Source: Notospermus geniculatus
Taxonomy: Eukaryota > Nemertea > Pilidiophora > Heteronemertea > Lineidae
Reading direction: 5' to 3'
Assembly (NCBI GenBank): GCA_002633025.1
Contig: NMRB01000653.1
Coordinates: 70,817 to 134,816 of the forward strand
DNA length: 64,000 nt
Shown here one piece after another: positions 20,679-32,325 of this stretch (the stretch's first letter is position 1; each line of letters opens with the position of its first letter). Below the pieces are notes generated by a model. That model worked only from the letters and a program-made list of their open reading frames with translations, searched no databases and was not told where the DNA came from. A program made the translations under genes and the position numbers.

Positions 20679-22997
20679 TTAGGCCTACTCTATTGTCGGA
20701 CACAATCGCCTCGACCAACAGTGGGTTCACACCAATTATCCAGTAGCCTACATGCACTGCTGTGTTCATGAATGTGAAATCTGTATTTAGGTCCAGAAAC
20801 CGAAGTGTTATTTGAGAGAAATTAGGCCGTAAAAATTTGTAAACAAACGGGCGCCATTTTCCTCGAAAGGGTCTATTTGTGAGTTCACCCACTGCAGATA
20901 CGGGTGTCGGGGCGTTCTACGTTCAAGCTTGGAGGAATTAATTCCTCCAATGTTCAAGTATGGTGGTGTTCGGTATCGAAGAGTCAAGCCTGCATCGGCG
21001 AAAAAACTGAATATTCTTCATTTTCGTAACCATGACGCCCAGATTTTGAAGACGTTTTTCTTCATCAACAGAATATTAAGCTCGACTGCCTGCTGATAAA
21101 ACTAAACAAAAATCCAAAACTCAGTGAATTCAATTCTGAAGTGCCGTCATGTTTCTATGGAACGAATCGCAAATTCAAATATCGCCGCTCTAACGAAAGT
21201 TGACAGATTCTCTGTTGACAGTTATTCCATATAAAATTGCTTTTGATTCTCTCGCGCGTGATACGCATCAACGTATCGACGGCTTTCATCAAAATCGATC
21301 ATGAAATTGAAAAGTCGTTGACAGCTATCGCTTCAAGTTTTCAGATTTTGTAATGATTTGATTTATGCGCTGGCGTTGATGACGTTATCAAAACGTGTTA
21401 CTCATCAAGGAAGCAAATTCGAGGCGGGTAAATCGCTAAATAAACGTCGAACTAGCGATTTATTGTCGCGGCCAGCGAGCTATCGGAGAAACGCCTTGAC
21501 CTCGGCTATGTTGCTTGTATTATGACCCCATAAATCACAGTGCGATCAAAAATCTTCACCACAAGAATAAAATGTTGGCCGCAAAAAATGGTGTATTTTC
21601 GTAGTCCATATAAATGTATTTTATTGTTAGCTCATGGGGTTCTTAATTCTCGCTTCCTCCATCAACATGATCAACGCATATAGTACGTGTGTGGTGACGA
21701 AAGGATCGAGCGCTGAGAACCTCTGTCTGATATACATGTATTCTCCATAAGACACAAGTCCACTCGGTTGCTGGGCTATCACCAGTCCATCCGTGGATTG
21801 TAGATCGACTGGTACTAATATATGGTGTGAGAAGTTGTCAGAGAAATGCACAGATACCATTTTAAAACTGTGCAAACCAGATATTGGCTGGTATTCATAA
21901 AAAATAGCAAATGATTTTACAGTTTCCAATGTAAATGTATTACAAAATTGAAGTAAAAGCATTTTCAATTGAAGCAAAGCAGATACCATTTTACAATTTT
22001 GCAAACCAAATATTGGCTGGTATTCATAAAAGTTAGCACAAATGTTTTTACAATTTCCAATGTAAATGTATTACAAAATTGAAGTAAAAGCATTTGCTAG
22101 CTTATATCACCCAATGAGAAGCACACTCGAAATGTTGAATCGAAGTGGCATTTGCACTGAATGACAGAGAGCTGCCACGAGCCTCCCTCAAACAACTTTC
22201 GCATTGGATCACGACCAGCTTTTGGCTAACCAAGTCTCCTTTATCCACATCAGGGAACGAATCACCAGTGTCTGCAACTAGCTAGTTACAGGCGTTCGCA
22301 ACCGTCAGTACCAATATTATCTCTCTTATAAAACCATTACTAGGTCGGTAAAATCTCGCGAAGAACGATGCACACTTGGGAATAAAAGTATCTTGCGATT
22401 GGCTATTAACAGTAATAGCATATAGAAAGTGTAACAAGCAATCTTCGTTTTGGTGCTTATGGCACAATGTGAAAAAAGGACAAATCGCTTGGGAACTTGC
22501 GTCTTCTTGCGTTATAAATCTCCATTTTTGCGAATTCCCAGCCGATAACCGTAGAGCTTTTTTCTAAGTGTACTTTCCCACAAGTTTCACTTACTCCCCA
22601 ATGAATCGTATATTCGTTAGCTATGACATTCAGCTGATATAATCCGCCATTTGCTGAGGAGGTACGGTTTTTGTTGGCGTCCCTTGGTTTCAGGTTTTCC
22701 GAAAATGATAAAAACATTGTTGTTCCTTTGGCGAATCTTCTGCGAATTTTGGGTGAGAATGAGGAGGTTTTAGATCATGTCACCTACCCCCCCCCCTTGA
22801 TCTTGGGTTTTCCGAAAGTTATTTTATAAATGTTTTTTTTTGCTTTTGTACGAATTTTGGATGAGAATGAAGAAGTTTAGGTCATGTCAGGTCAAATGCC
22901 ACCTAGGCCCTAACCCTCCCATCTCCTCCCAAGAAATAATCGAACCACACATAGTGAGTACAGGACTGGTGTGACAGGAAAGAATATGCCAACGAAA
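20679..22997. other. duplicated intergenic block, part strongly conserved
   Basis: Collinear with 38,158-40,640. The part from about 21,000 to 21,500 is nearly identical to 38,460-38,960 and includes TAATGATTTGATTTATG and a small CGCTAAATAA/AGCGATTTATT hairpin. Around 21,880-22,100 there are tandem relatives of the GTAAAAGCATTTGCT element. Minus-strand frames at 22,282-22,467 and 22,457-22,717 are preserved in copy 2 but lack recognisable domains. Confidence 0.4.
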
Positions 22998-23085
22998 AAC
23001 TCTCCTAAAAAACTAAAAACTCTCCTAAAAAACTAAAAACTCTCCTAAAAAACTAAAAACGATCCTAAAAAACTAAAAGAATCTC
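22998..23085. repeat. short tandem repeat, ~19-20-bp unit
   Basis: Four to five units of CTCCTAAAAAACTAAAAA in a row. Copy 2 (near 40,645-40,700) has fewer, more degenerate units. Confidence 0.8.
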
Positions 23086-23144
23086 CTTAAAAAACTCTTC
23101 CAGCAACAAAAGATTGACATTCTAATCTCTGGCGATTGGAAGAA

Positions 23145-23461
23145 GAAGCAGACACCTTTTTTTAGAGGGGGCACTCTTTCCTGCTTCAATGCATCGTACA
23201 TGTAATCCCTCAGGGAATTACAATACAGGCGGAAACTTAATCCGTCATTTACCAATAGAAGCAGACACCTTTTTTTAGAGGGGGCACTCTTTCCTGCTTC
23301 AATGCATCGTACATGTAATCCCTCAGGGAATTACAATACAGGCGGAAACTTAATCCGTCATTTACCAATAGAAGCAGACACCTTTTTTTAGAGGGGGCAC
23401 TCTTTCCTGTAACACCAGTTGTCCAGTTTTACCCTATAGGGTAAAACTGGACAACTGGTGT
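23145..23461. repeat. 113-bp tandem repeat ending in a perfect palindrome
   Basis: Units start GAAGCAGACACC at 23,145, 23,258 and 23,371 (period 113 bp, two full and one partial). The array ends in a 50-bp perfect palindrome, ACACCAGTTGTCCAGTTTTA and complement, at 23,412-23,461. Copy 2 has one degenerate unit and only one diverged palindrome arm (near 40,790-40,850). Confidence 0.85.
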
Positions 23462-24420
23462 CAGTCGCTTCTCCTCTGCCGGAAAAACCCAAGATGGCGG
23501 CAGTTCATCGCTCATTGGATCAATATTTCATCAAGTTTTTTGATGTCGAATCTTTATTGTTATGTAAAATGCATGCAAATGTACCCTGTACATATGAACA
23601 TTATAAATTACATGTACACGCAGTATACACTTTCCCATGGTATTCAAACTAAATTTTGTCTTTTAATCGACGTAACGGGAGAGCTGGTGAATTTTTAATG
23701 AAAACTAAGTGTTTCATTAGCAAGATATTGATCTGCACTTCTAAAACCATTTTTGTAACCGACAAAGCTCGTTGATGGGGTTTTTTTCGGAAGAACACAC
23801 CGTATAGACATGATTGATGGAAAGTTTTAGTGCAACACTCTTAGTTCCGTACCAAAAGTAGCAGCAGCTTGGGCAATCGGAACTTTCCCGACGAAGTATC
23901 GATATTTTCAAGAAGTGTACGCTATATTGACAGGAAACTTACTGTGATGTTGTAGGCTTGTAAAAGCGGTGACTTCCTAAATGAAATAAGACGTATTTGG
24001 ACTAAGTGCCTACAATAGGTGGCACACCGTAATGTTTACAATTCGAACTAGAGCACCTTTAAAACAGAGTGGCCCAAAACATGCACAAGCATACTTCCAC
24101 TCCAGTACCCGGAGTCCAAAAGTGCTGATAGCATATAGCAATGGATGGAAAAACCTTCTAGAAGAAGAAGACACCAACATATTACATGTACCGCGGTACA
24201 TCCTAATTTTGTATTTTTTAGTGGTTAGAGCTCCAGACTGTATTTTGTAAAGCAAAGTCGAGGCCCTAGTCATGCCGAATTTGCAGTTCGCCGGAAAGTT
24301 GATAGAAGACCTCTGACTTTGCTTCACAAAAGTAGCTCTACAGCTACAAGTACTGGACCGAATCAGGGTCAGTGTATCTAGGTGATAATTTTCTAAGATT
24401 CTCTACCCGTTTATACTCCA

Positions 24421-24526
24421 GGGCCCGTATGCATAAAGGTGGAATAAGCTATTCCAGGTATAGCTTCACGTTATAATGTTAGGTTATACATACCTGGAAT
24501 AAGCTTATTCCACCTTTATGCATACG
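24421..24526. mobile_element. MITE, copy-2 partner of 4,355-4,465
   Basis: Same GGGCCCGTATGCATAAAGGT hairpin at the same relative place. This copy keeps GTATGCAT, where copy 1 reads GTAATGCAT. Confidence 0.8.
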
Positions 24527-24807
24527 TGGTTTCGGACTGAGGGTTGTGGAAAAGTACACTTGTGGGTGTTTTTGGTCGGGGGGGGGGGACCCTGTATTAC
24601 TCCACGTAGTAATTACGACATGAACACTCTTTTCGAGACTCAATGGATGACTGGATGATAATTCGGTTTTTCTACGGCGGCTGATGATTGGGCCATCTAC
24701 CCGTGAATTATGGGTCGAAACAGCACAACAATACCGTGAAAAATGTGAATCATGTTCAGACTGATAGATAGCTTAAATTGACTTTTTCTCTGCTTTTCTA
24801 CTTGCAG

Positions 24808-24975
24808 GTTGATGACCGAGAGCTTGTATGGCACGTGTCGGCCTACATACGGCCCTACTACGATTATGACATCCAGCATTATTCTGTTCCGTATTGGCTG
24901 GATTTATGGCGCCACGGACGAGGGATCATCCATCCACAATTAAGGGGCTACGATATTGCCACTTTTTGTCGATAG
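24808..24975 (+). CDS. candidate exon, copy-2 partner (weak)
   Basis: Acceptor TTTTCTACTTGCAG followed by the frame VDDRELVWHVSAYIRPYYD, differing from copy 1 (4,743-4,910) by His to Gln in the part compared. Preservation of the frame is not strong evidence for coding, since the whole block is conserved, and no domain is recognised. Confidence 0.2.
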   Translation, partial: VDDRELVWHVSAYIRPYYDYDIQHYSVPYWLDLWRHGRGIIHPQLRGYDIATFCR

Positions 24976-25396
24976 CCGGCGCCACCGGGGGTGATTGCAT
25001 CATTCTCCAATACCGTAGTCTTGCCTTTCGCCAATACCGTAGTCTTGCCTTTTGCCCCAGTGTTGGAGAATGTATGTATGAAATTTAATAGAAGTCAAAT
25101 ACACATGTGTGATTTCGGAAAAGGTGACAGTCAAGCCTCTGAAAATTTGAATAAATTTTCTTCGCGCAGTTTCGAATATTGTTCACAAAATGCATGTACT
25201 GTACAATGACAAAGTGGATGTACATGTACTGTACATGTAGAGTTCATGAAAAGTAAGAAAATTTAATTGTGGGCCTTGCCCTGCTTTCATTGACATACTG
25301 TAAATGTTGTCTAATTGTATGGAACAGGTACCCAGTATCTAGGGTAAGGCTGCCTGTAAGGGTCATGATCAGTGGTTAGGGGTAAGGATGCTCTAG

Positions 25397-25534
25397 GGGC
25401 CATATGCACCAACCACGATTATCTTGAACTCAGGTTGAGCCACAACTGTTCAGGTTTGCCAGGTCATGATGTGACAGCGGATAAGTTGTGGCTGAACCTG
25501 AGTTCAAGATAATCTTCGTTGGTTCATACGGCCC
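25397..25534. mobile_element. MITE, copy-2 partner of 5,344-5,472
   Basis: Same GGGCCATATGCACCAAC ends and inner GAACTCAGGTTGAG arms at the same relative place. Confidence 0.8.
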
Positions 25535-26025
25535 AAGTGGTCAGGGGTATGAGGTTGGCTATCAAGGGTTGAGGGATAGGCCCCTAGGGGTTAGGAGTTA
25601 GGACTTAGTGTGGACGACATTCACCCCTTCAGTAACATTGTACTCACATCACTTGATACAGAACGCCCGGGTCATCAGTGTTTTTCTTCAACCCCACAGA
25701 CAGTCTCTGCACTTGGAGCAGCACCAATTTGAGTTAATTAACTAATTAGGCCACGATATCCCGCATCGATTCTGCGGGTCTCTTACTTGAAGGAAATCGA
25801 TCTGTTGAGATCAGTTTCCCTACGAGAGAAAATTTGCGACAGTGTGTAAGCGAGGAAGGTGGATTAATGAAGGGGTTAGCCTCTTATTGCTTTACGAGCT
25901 GCTGAGAGAATAATTTTCTCCATGGGGACTGCTGGAACATGCTTTTAAGCCCCTCTGTATTGAATTTTACGGTATTTTCAAAGTGTTAGGAGAGTGCCTT
26001 TAGAGGTCTCATAGCCTCGTGGTAA

Positions 26026-26283
26026 CGGGTTTTTGATTTGACCTACTGTTCAAGGTCACAGAGGTCAAAGTTCTACAAAAGTAACGAACCTGCCACAGCT
26101 CTTCATTATTTCACCGAGCGTCTTCATATCTTGCGTAAACGTGCACTGGAGGGGTACCTTCAAAAATATCACCGAGTTTCGGCCCGATCGGACATCAAGT
26201 ATGGCCACCAGGTGGCGTAACCTGAAAATCATCCAAGTGCTATAACTCAGGAACGGCTTGACCCAGAGTGCTCAAACTTGATA
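26026..26283 (+). repeat. fragment of the GATTTGACCTAC dispersed repeat
   Basis: GGTTTTTGATTTGACCTAC, GAGTTTCGGCCCGATCGGAC and TGGCCACCAGGTGGC match blocks in the 1.7-kb element at 47,715-49,420 (GGGGTTTTGATTTGACCTAC, AGTTTCGGTCCGATTCGA, TGGCCACTAGGTGGC). It is specific to copy 2, next to the SINE. Confidence 0.7.
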
Positions 26284-26466
26284 TTTACCTCCCTCTAGAA
26301 ATCCGAGCATTCCCGACCGGTACCCATTTATACACCTGGGTGGAGAGAGGCCAGTGAGGCAAAGAGACTTGCCCAAAGACTAGCTCCCAGTGGGATTCGA
26401 ACCCGGGACCCTCTGACCGCTGGTCGGAGGCCCGAACCACTGCATCACCCTGGCACCGTGTACCGG
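26284..26466 (-). mobile_element. tRNA-derived SINE
   Basis: Read on the minus strand, the head has an RNA polymerase III A box (TGATGCAGTGG) and B box (GGTTCGAATCC) with tRNA-like spacing. It is followed by GGGCAAGTCTCTTTGCCTC, CTGGCCTCTCTCCACCC and GTGTATAAATGGGTACCGGT. A tRNA head plus unrelated body is the diagnostic SINE layout. It is present only in copy 2. Confidence 0.85.
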
Positions 26467-27779
26467 TGTACAATTTCATTGATACAAACTTCATTTCACA
26501 TATTCAGCATTTCAATACGAGTTTAAATATCGGAGATAGTGTAGTGAAGAAAAAGAACTGAATGATGAGAAACCACTTCTTGGAATGTTTTACATTTGAT
26601 GCAGATTTCTCCCTCTCCATCTCCGGGGAATAAAAACCAATTCCATCAAAGACTCGTCCAACTAATCTGATTTTCCCACCGGGTTTCTTTCCGAACGCAA
26701 GAAAGCGTATGGCTCAATCGAATTCAGCGCCGAGCTGGAATTCTCAAGACCAGTTATCAAATTTTCCAATTGAATAGTTGAAAGGAAAGTAGAAAATGAA
26801 ATGATATCGGTTTCATCATCAGAGACGCTTGATGAATGGCTCCTTATCTGGGATTATTTCTTCTTTGATAGCATTCAAACAAGTCGTACCAAGTTGCCAA
26901 CGTTACGAGGTCATTTGTTCATACGCGGTTAGCGTCTTAGTGCGGTATGCTATGTATGCTGAAATTGATATTTTTGCTGTTTTGGCTTCAATACGGACCA
27001 GTCTGTCAGAAAATAACGGGGTGCAAATGTTTAGACCCCTCCTTCACTTTCTGGGGGGGCACTTCATTCTTGGCCCCTAAAAGCTATTTTTGCACCTATT
27101 TCTGCTTTAAAAGTGTAATAAACCATCTCAGAATATTTAAAAACCTCCAAAACGACTCTAGTATTATAAAAATCGGTTGTTAAGTGGCTGACATACTGTT
27201 CTGGGGGTCCTAAAATGGGTGCCCCCCCCCCCCGAAAGAGGGTGGGGGTCTGAAAATTTGAACCCCATCAATTTCTGATAGTTTGGACCCCGAAGAACCC
27301 AGAACTGCAAAAAATCAATTTTAGCACAAAAATCCTACGGGAGGTGTTTTCTTGACACACCATACCGCACTATCTCCCTGGCAGCGACTTTAGCTGCCGT
27401 AGAATTATATATTCATGGTATCGACCCCACTGCAATGTTTGCATAATATGAGCATTACAAACTAATTCTATAAATTTAGGGGATATACCTCGATCTTATC
27501 TCTCCTTGTTGATTTGGTTTTATGTTATATGGACCTCTGTGATCGGAGCTAGGATAGTAGTTTGACTGGGGAATGATGCTAATAGGTTTGGCCATCTCAA
27601 AAATCAACCGAAGATGGATGGCTAATAGGTTTATCTGTCTGTGTAGAATGGATGCTAAGCTGAGCTGAATGGGTCTCCGCTACGCTTTTTTTGTAGAAAA
27701 AGGCAGTCATGTTGGGTCACAATCACACAGCAGAAACAAACACACGCCAGCCTTAGTTAGATGGTTTGGGCATGAACCA

Positions 27780-28520
27780 ATCACCATTTTACGCTTTATG
27801 ACTGGAGCAAGAAATAATATAAAATAAATAAGGTAGTCATGGCATGAACCACTCACCACTTACTACGCTAAGGTATAATAAGGTAGTCATGGCAATAATC
27901 ACTCACCACTTACTACGCTAAGGTATAATAAGGTAGTCATGGCAATAATCACTCACCACTTACTACGCTAAGGTACATTTGTATAATAAGGTAGTCATGG
28001 CATTAATCACTCACCACTTACTACGCTTCATGACTGAGCAAGGTATAATAAGGGAGTCATGGCATTAATCACTCACCACTTACTACACTTTATGACAAAA
28101 GCAGTGTATACTAAGGTGGTTTGGACATAAACCACTCACCACCAGGCTTTATGACAGAACCAACGTGTACTAAGGTGGTTTGGGCATCAACCACTCGATC
28201 ACCACTTACGTTTTACGACAGAAGCAAGGTATACTAAGGTGTAGGCTATACTAAGGTGGTTTTGGCATGAATCACTTACTACACTTTATGACAAAAGCAG
28301 TGTATTCTAAGGTGGTTTGGACACAAACCACTCACCACTTAAGGCTTTATGACAGAACCAAGGTGTACTAAGGTGGTTTGGGGATCAGCCACTCGATCAC
28401 CACTACTTACGCTTTACGACAGAAGCAAGGTATACTAAGGTGTAGGCTATACTAAGGTGGTTTCGGCATGAATCACTAACCACTTAGACAGATATGCAAC
28501 GTTCGTATACTAAGGTTCTT
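27780..28520. repeat. minisatellite, copy-2 array
   Basis: Same 50-65 bp unit as 8,131-8,688 (AAGGTAGTCATGGCAATAAT, CACTCACCACTTACTACGCT). A later portion with GGTTTGGACATAAACCACTC units is longer here, and the 446-bp transposon is absent. Confidence 0.8.
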
Positions 28521-29179
28521 TGGACATGAATCAATCACGACTACTGATAACTAAAGTTCATGACAGAAGCAAGGTATGTAACTTCAGAGGCTTGATCTTG
28601 ATTGCTTACCGAAACAATGCGATAAGATAGTTTGCCAGTAACACCCGACCGGCTGCGCAATTTACGGTTGAAATTTCCCCCTGCCAGTCGATGACGAGGC
28701 ACACGGATATAGCCACCAGTCGATCTTGCCTCGCTCCATTCACGTTCCGATCACAAATAAGAAGTGATACGAATAGCCAGCACGATTGCTCATGTAATAA
28801 ACACGTAGATAAGCGAATTAGGTTTCGTCGGATTGACGCCGGATAAGTTGAGATGTTGGCAAGCCAGTTGATGCTGTTGAAATGAGGGTAAGTTCGTTAA
28901 TTGGATGTTGAAAATGTTGGCATACTTTTTGTAAGGTTTTGTGAAATTTTAGATATGTTGTCCAACATTCAATTTTAGCAGGATTGCCCAAGTTTGGATA
29001 GGTTTTGTCGTTGTACCGGTGCCTTTTAACCGCCTCATTAGTTTGATACCATGATACTGCAGTCAGAATTTCTTTATATTTTTTTTCTTCGATATGTATT
29101 CTGTTTTTTGTATGTCTCGCTCGCTTATCTATTTTTGGTCTCACTTATCACCTATTCTCTGTCTTTTCTGTAATCTCTT

Positions 29180-29740
29180 ACTAGAAAGTGCCTGAGGAAG
29201 ACCCCGCTTGGGGTCGAAAATTTGCGAAATTTGGAGACGACTTTTCGTTTTAGATCATTTTGTGAGTCGTTCTTTGTGCTTTTTGTTGGATATCTATTCT
29301 TTGGGAAAGGAACAGTTCTGAATATATGCGGACACGTTACCACTCAAGTAGCAAAAAATATTTTGCTGATCTATCGTACGTCAGTTCTTTTCGCACCAAC
29401 ACCCAAGGGACGCCTTGATGTTGATAGCCAATTCATAACTTATCACTTATACTTTGGGAAAGGAAAAGTTCTGAATATTGCGGAGACGTTACCACTCAAG
29501 TAGCAAAAAAGTATTTTGATCTATCGTAGGTCAGTTCTTTTTCGCACCACTAACACCCAAGGGACGCCTTGATGTTGATAGCCGATTCATAATTATCACA
29601 TACCTTGGGAAAGGAAAAGTTCTGAATATTGCGGAGACGTTACCACTCTCAAGTAGCAAAAAATAATTTGCTCATCTATCGTAGGTCAGTTCTTTTTCGC
29701 ACCAACACCCAAGGGACGCCTTGGTGTTGATAGCCGATTC
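29180..29740 (+). repeat. GACCCC-GCTT-GGGGTC hairpin motif plus tandem units, copy 2
   Basis: CTGAGGAAGACCCCGCTTGG then GGTCGAAAATTTGCGAAATT, with an intact six-base-pair hairpin stem, followed by three ~150-bp units with GGGAAAGGAAAAGTTCTGAA. Partner of 9,895-10,455. Confidence 0.7.
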
Positions 29741-30469
29741 ATTGCAGTCACATGCTGAGGTTTGGTGTTCGTGTGAATGAAATTAGAAAGACAGTCTTTT
29801 CCCAACATACTCTATATTCAATGCTCTAACCGTTTTTGTAGGCAGTCCTACAGCCTAACTATGAAAAATGCCTATAGACCTCTCATTTATCCTGTCTCTA
29901 TTCCTCTTCTTGGTAGAAATAGGGCGTTGGTCTCCTCGGGTTTGGTCCTTCCCCTTGCCTCAAAACTGAAGAAACAGGCAGTCCTGTAGCCTAACTATGA
30001 AAAATACGTCTCATTATCCTGTCTATTCTTCTTCATGGTAGAAATAGGCCCTTGGTCTCCTCTGATTTGGTCCTGTAACCGTCTTCCCCCTTGCCTCAAA
30101 ACTGAAGAAACAGGCAGTACTTATATACCTGTCATTTGCCAATAATTGAATCGCCTCAGCGATGGTCCCTTGGGGTCGTAATACCATTCGACTCGATGAC
30201 GTTCCATCAATCAATTTACAACAATGATGGACGGACGCTGTGCTGATCGTTGGCGTGAATAGCTTACAAACGAAATGTGTGCGTGGTGTACATGATACTT
30301 TATCGTTCACACCATGAATGTCATACGTCAATACAAGGAAAAGATCTTACTGGAACTTTTGTTCGCTGATAATAATATCTTTCACGCAAATGTCGCTTTA
30401 CCAATGTTCAGCTCAGATCAGTTCCAATGGAAATTCGATCCGTATTTACGTTGTTGCAATGAGGATAGT

Positions 30470-30590
30470 AGGGAGGTTTCGCAAGCGCCCGGTTAGGCCC
30501 TACGACGACGTTTATCTATTGTGTGGGTATACCCAAACAATAGATAAACGTCGTCGTATGGCCTAACCGGGCGCTTGCGAAACCTCTCCC
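30470..30590. repeat. palindromic element, copy-2 partner of 11,572-11,693
   Basis: Arms GAGGTTTCGCAAGCGCCCGG and complement. The loop arms are better preserved here (TTTATCTATTGTGTGGGTAT pairs with ACCCAAACAATAGATAAA). Confidence 0.85.
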
Positions 30591-30598
30591 TGGCCTAT

Positions 30599-30736
30599 TA
30601 GGGAGGTTGAGATCAGCGACTTATCACGGATCCTTATACGTATACGGATCGAAATGTACAAAAATTTGCCCTCGTACAGAATTCTATCCGTATACGTATA
30701 AGGATCCGTGATAAGTCGCTGATCTCAACCTCCCTA
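30599..30736. repeat. palindromic element, copy-2 partner of 11,701-11,838
   Basis: Arms TAGGGAGGTTGAGATCAGCG and complement with inner TCCTTATACGTATACGGAT. It is almost identical to copy 1. Confidence 0.85.
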
Positions 30737-32096
30737 TTAGCTATGACAGAGGGCAGCATACCGCAATCAGGTCCAATAAAATAGACGCCTTTTTTGTAGG
30801 AAATTGATCAGGACCGGGATGCCAGTTTCATTTCAATAGTTTTAACCACTGGTGACACCTATTGAGGCTGCAGTGGGCAAGGGTCCCCATTGGTCACGAA
30901 GTAGGCCTACCCTTCTCATCCTAAATCCGTACTGTCATGCATTTCAATGCAGTGCAGGAAAATCTGGTGTTTTCACAAAACCTGCGCGTCTCCATAGAGC
31001 CACCTCCTGTATCACATGACGGCATTACAAAAAAAATTGTCTTATCATTGATTCGAAGCACCAGATATGACAGAATTGGACAGGTGCAAACGAACCATTT
31101 TGTCGTGCGCCCTATTGAATTTTTATGTCACAGATGACAGCGACAGGCATTGTGCGTCACTCTCCATCGTCTCAGTTCCAGATAACGAATCCCCTTCTGC
31201 TTGTAATGATACAAGCCTGGTGGCGACAAAGTTCACCTTGTAGTTGAGTTAAAGGGCCACGATATTTCCACTTGTTGTCGATAGCCGGCGCCACCTGTGG
31301 TGGTTACATCATTCTCCAATACCGTAGTCTTGCCTTTCGCTCCAGCGTTAGAGAATGTATGATTACGATTCGTTCCGAGAATAAATATGAACAAGACATG
31401 GATACATCTATGAAGGTGATTCACTAGAATTTCACCTTCATCAAAAGTTTTATAGGTTTTAAAATCTCCAAGTCAGTACCGTGCATATTGGGGAGGTTGA
31501 GATCAGCAACATATCACAGATCCTTACGCGAATACAGAAAGAATTCCTCACAACGAGGACAAATTTTTTGTACATTTCGATCCGTATACGTAAGGACCCG
31601 TGATAAGTCGCTTACCTCCCGAATAAGAAGTTACCTGGGGGATTGCAAAGCATTCGTCATACGCACCGTAAAAAACCGCGATCGGAGAGTGACTGGAGAA
31701 ACCGGTAATGAAATTAATGTTCGGCTACGTGAACCAATTACCACTATTTGGAAGTTGTCACACACAGCCTGACCCCATGAATACTACGGTTGCTTCGATG
31801 ACGTTCATGGCACACGGCCGACTAATCGCACCGGTACGGTAGCTTATCACATCGACGTGTCTCTTCCTCTTGTCAGCTTGGCGCTCGTTGAAGCCTGTTG
31901 TTTGCGATACGTTCGTCATTAGCGAGGCTTCGGTCCCACACGGGGCATTTAGTAAGTAGTTAGCAAGTACAATTACGGCTGTTTTACGATAGACGGAGAA
32001 TGTCGTCTTGCATCTTAAGGTTTTATGCCACATCATGTCACGTAATCCACCATACGATATTGGAACATTCTCAAGCGTGTTCTAAAAAAGCCCAAC

Positions 32097-32325
32097 AGTG
32101 TGCATTAGGTGACTCTTTCTCCCTCCCCACCTTCACAAGACTGGTCTCCTGGCCAACCTATATATTGCCAGTGGTAACAGAGAGGCTGGACTGATACCAT
32201 GTCGAAACAAAAATGGCCGCCATACCTTCATCACTTTAGAAATTCTACGTGCCTGTTATAGCGTGACTAACCCTTCATCAGGAAAGGTAACATGCTTCAT
32301 CTCATTCTTTTACGTGCAGCAACAG
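32097..32325 (-). repeat. dispersed ~230-bp repeat, member 2
   Basis: Copy-2 partner of 13,540-13,765, with small indels near the CCAGTGGTAACAGAGAGG block. Confidence 0.7.

Larger units (their letters stand above)
3828..24010 (+). repeat. tandem segmental duplication, copy 1 (about 20.2 kb)
   Basis: From ACAATAGGTGGCACACCG onward this segment matches 24,012-41,406 in the same order and orientation, up to GGACTAAGTGCC at its right end. The copies are highly similar, with scattered substitutions and many block indels. Copy 1 is longer because it carries extra insertions, among them 3,994-4,122, 5,602-5,772, 8,689-9,134, 11,940-12,114, 12,853-12,977, 16.76-17.43 kb, 20,185-20,670 and 23,145-23,480. 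No complete gene is visible in it. Confidence 0.93.

Noticed and set aside
22457-22717. Minus-strand 86-codon frame with a partner in copy 2 (40,103-40,363)
   Set aside because: The copies differ by amino-acid replacements, no family is recognised, and whole-block similarity explains the preserved frame.
26285-26494. Minus-strand 69-codon frame
   Set aside because: It is a translation of the tRNA-derived SINE.
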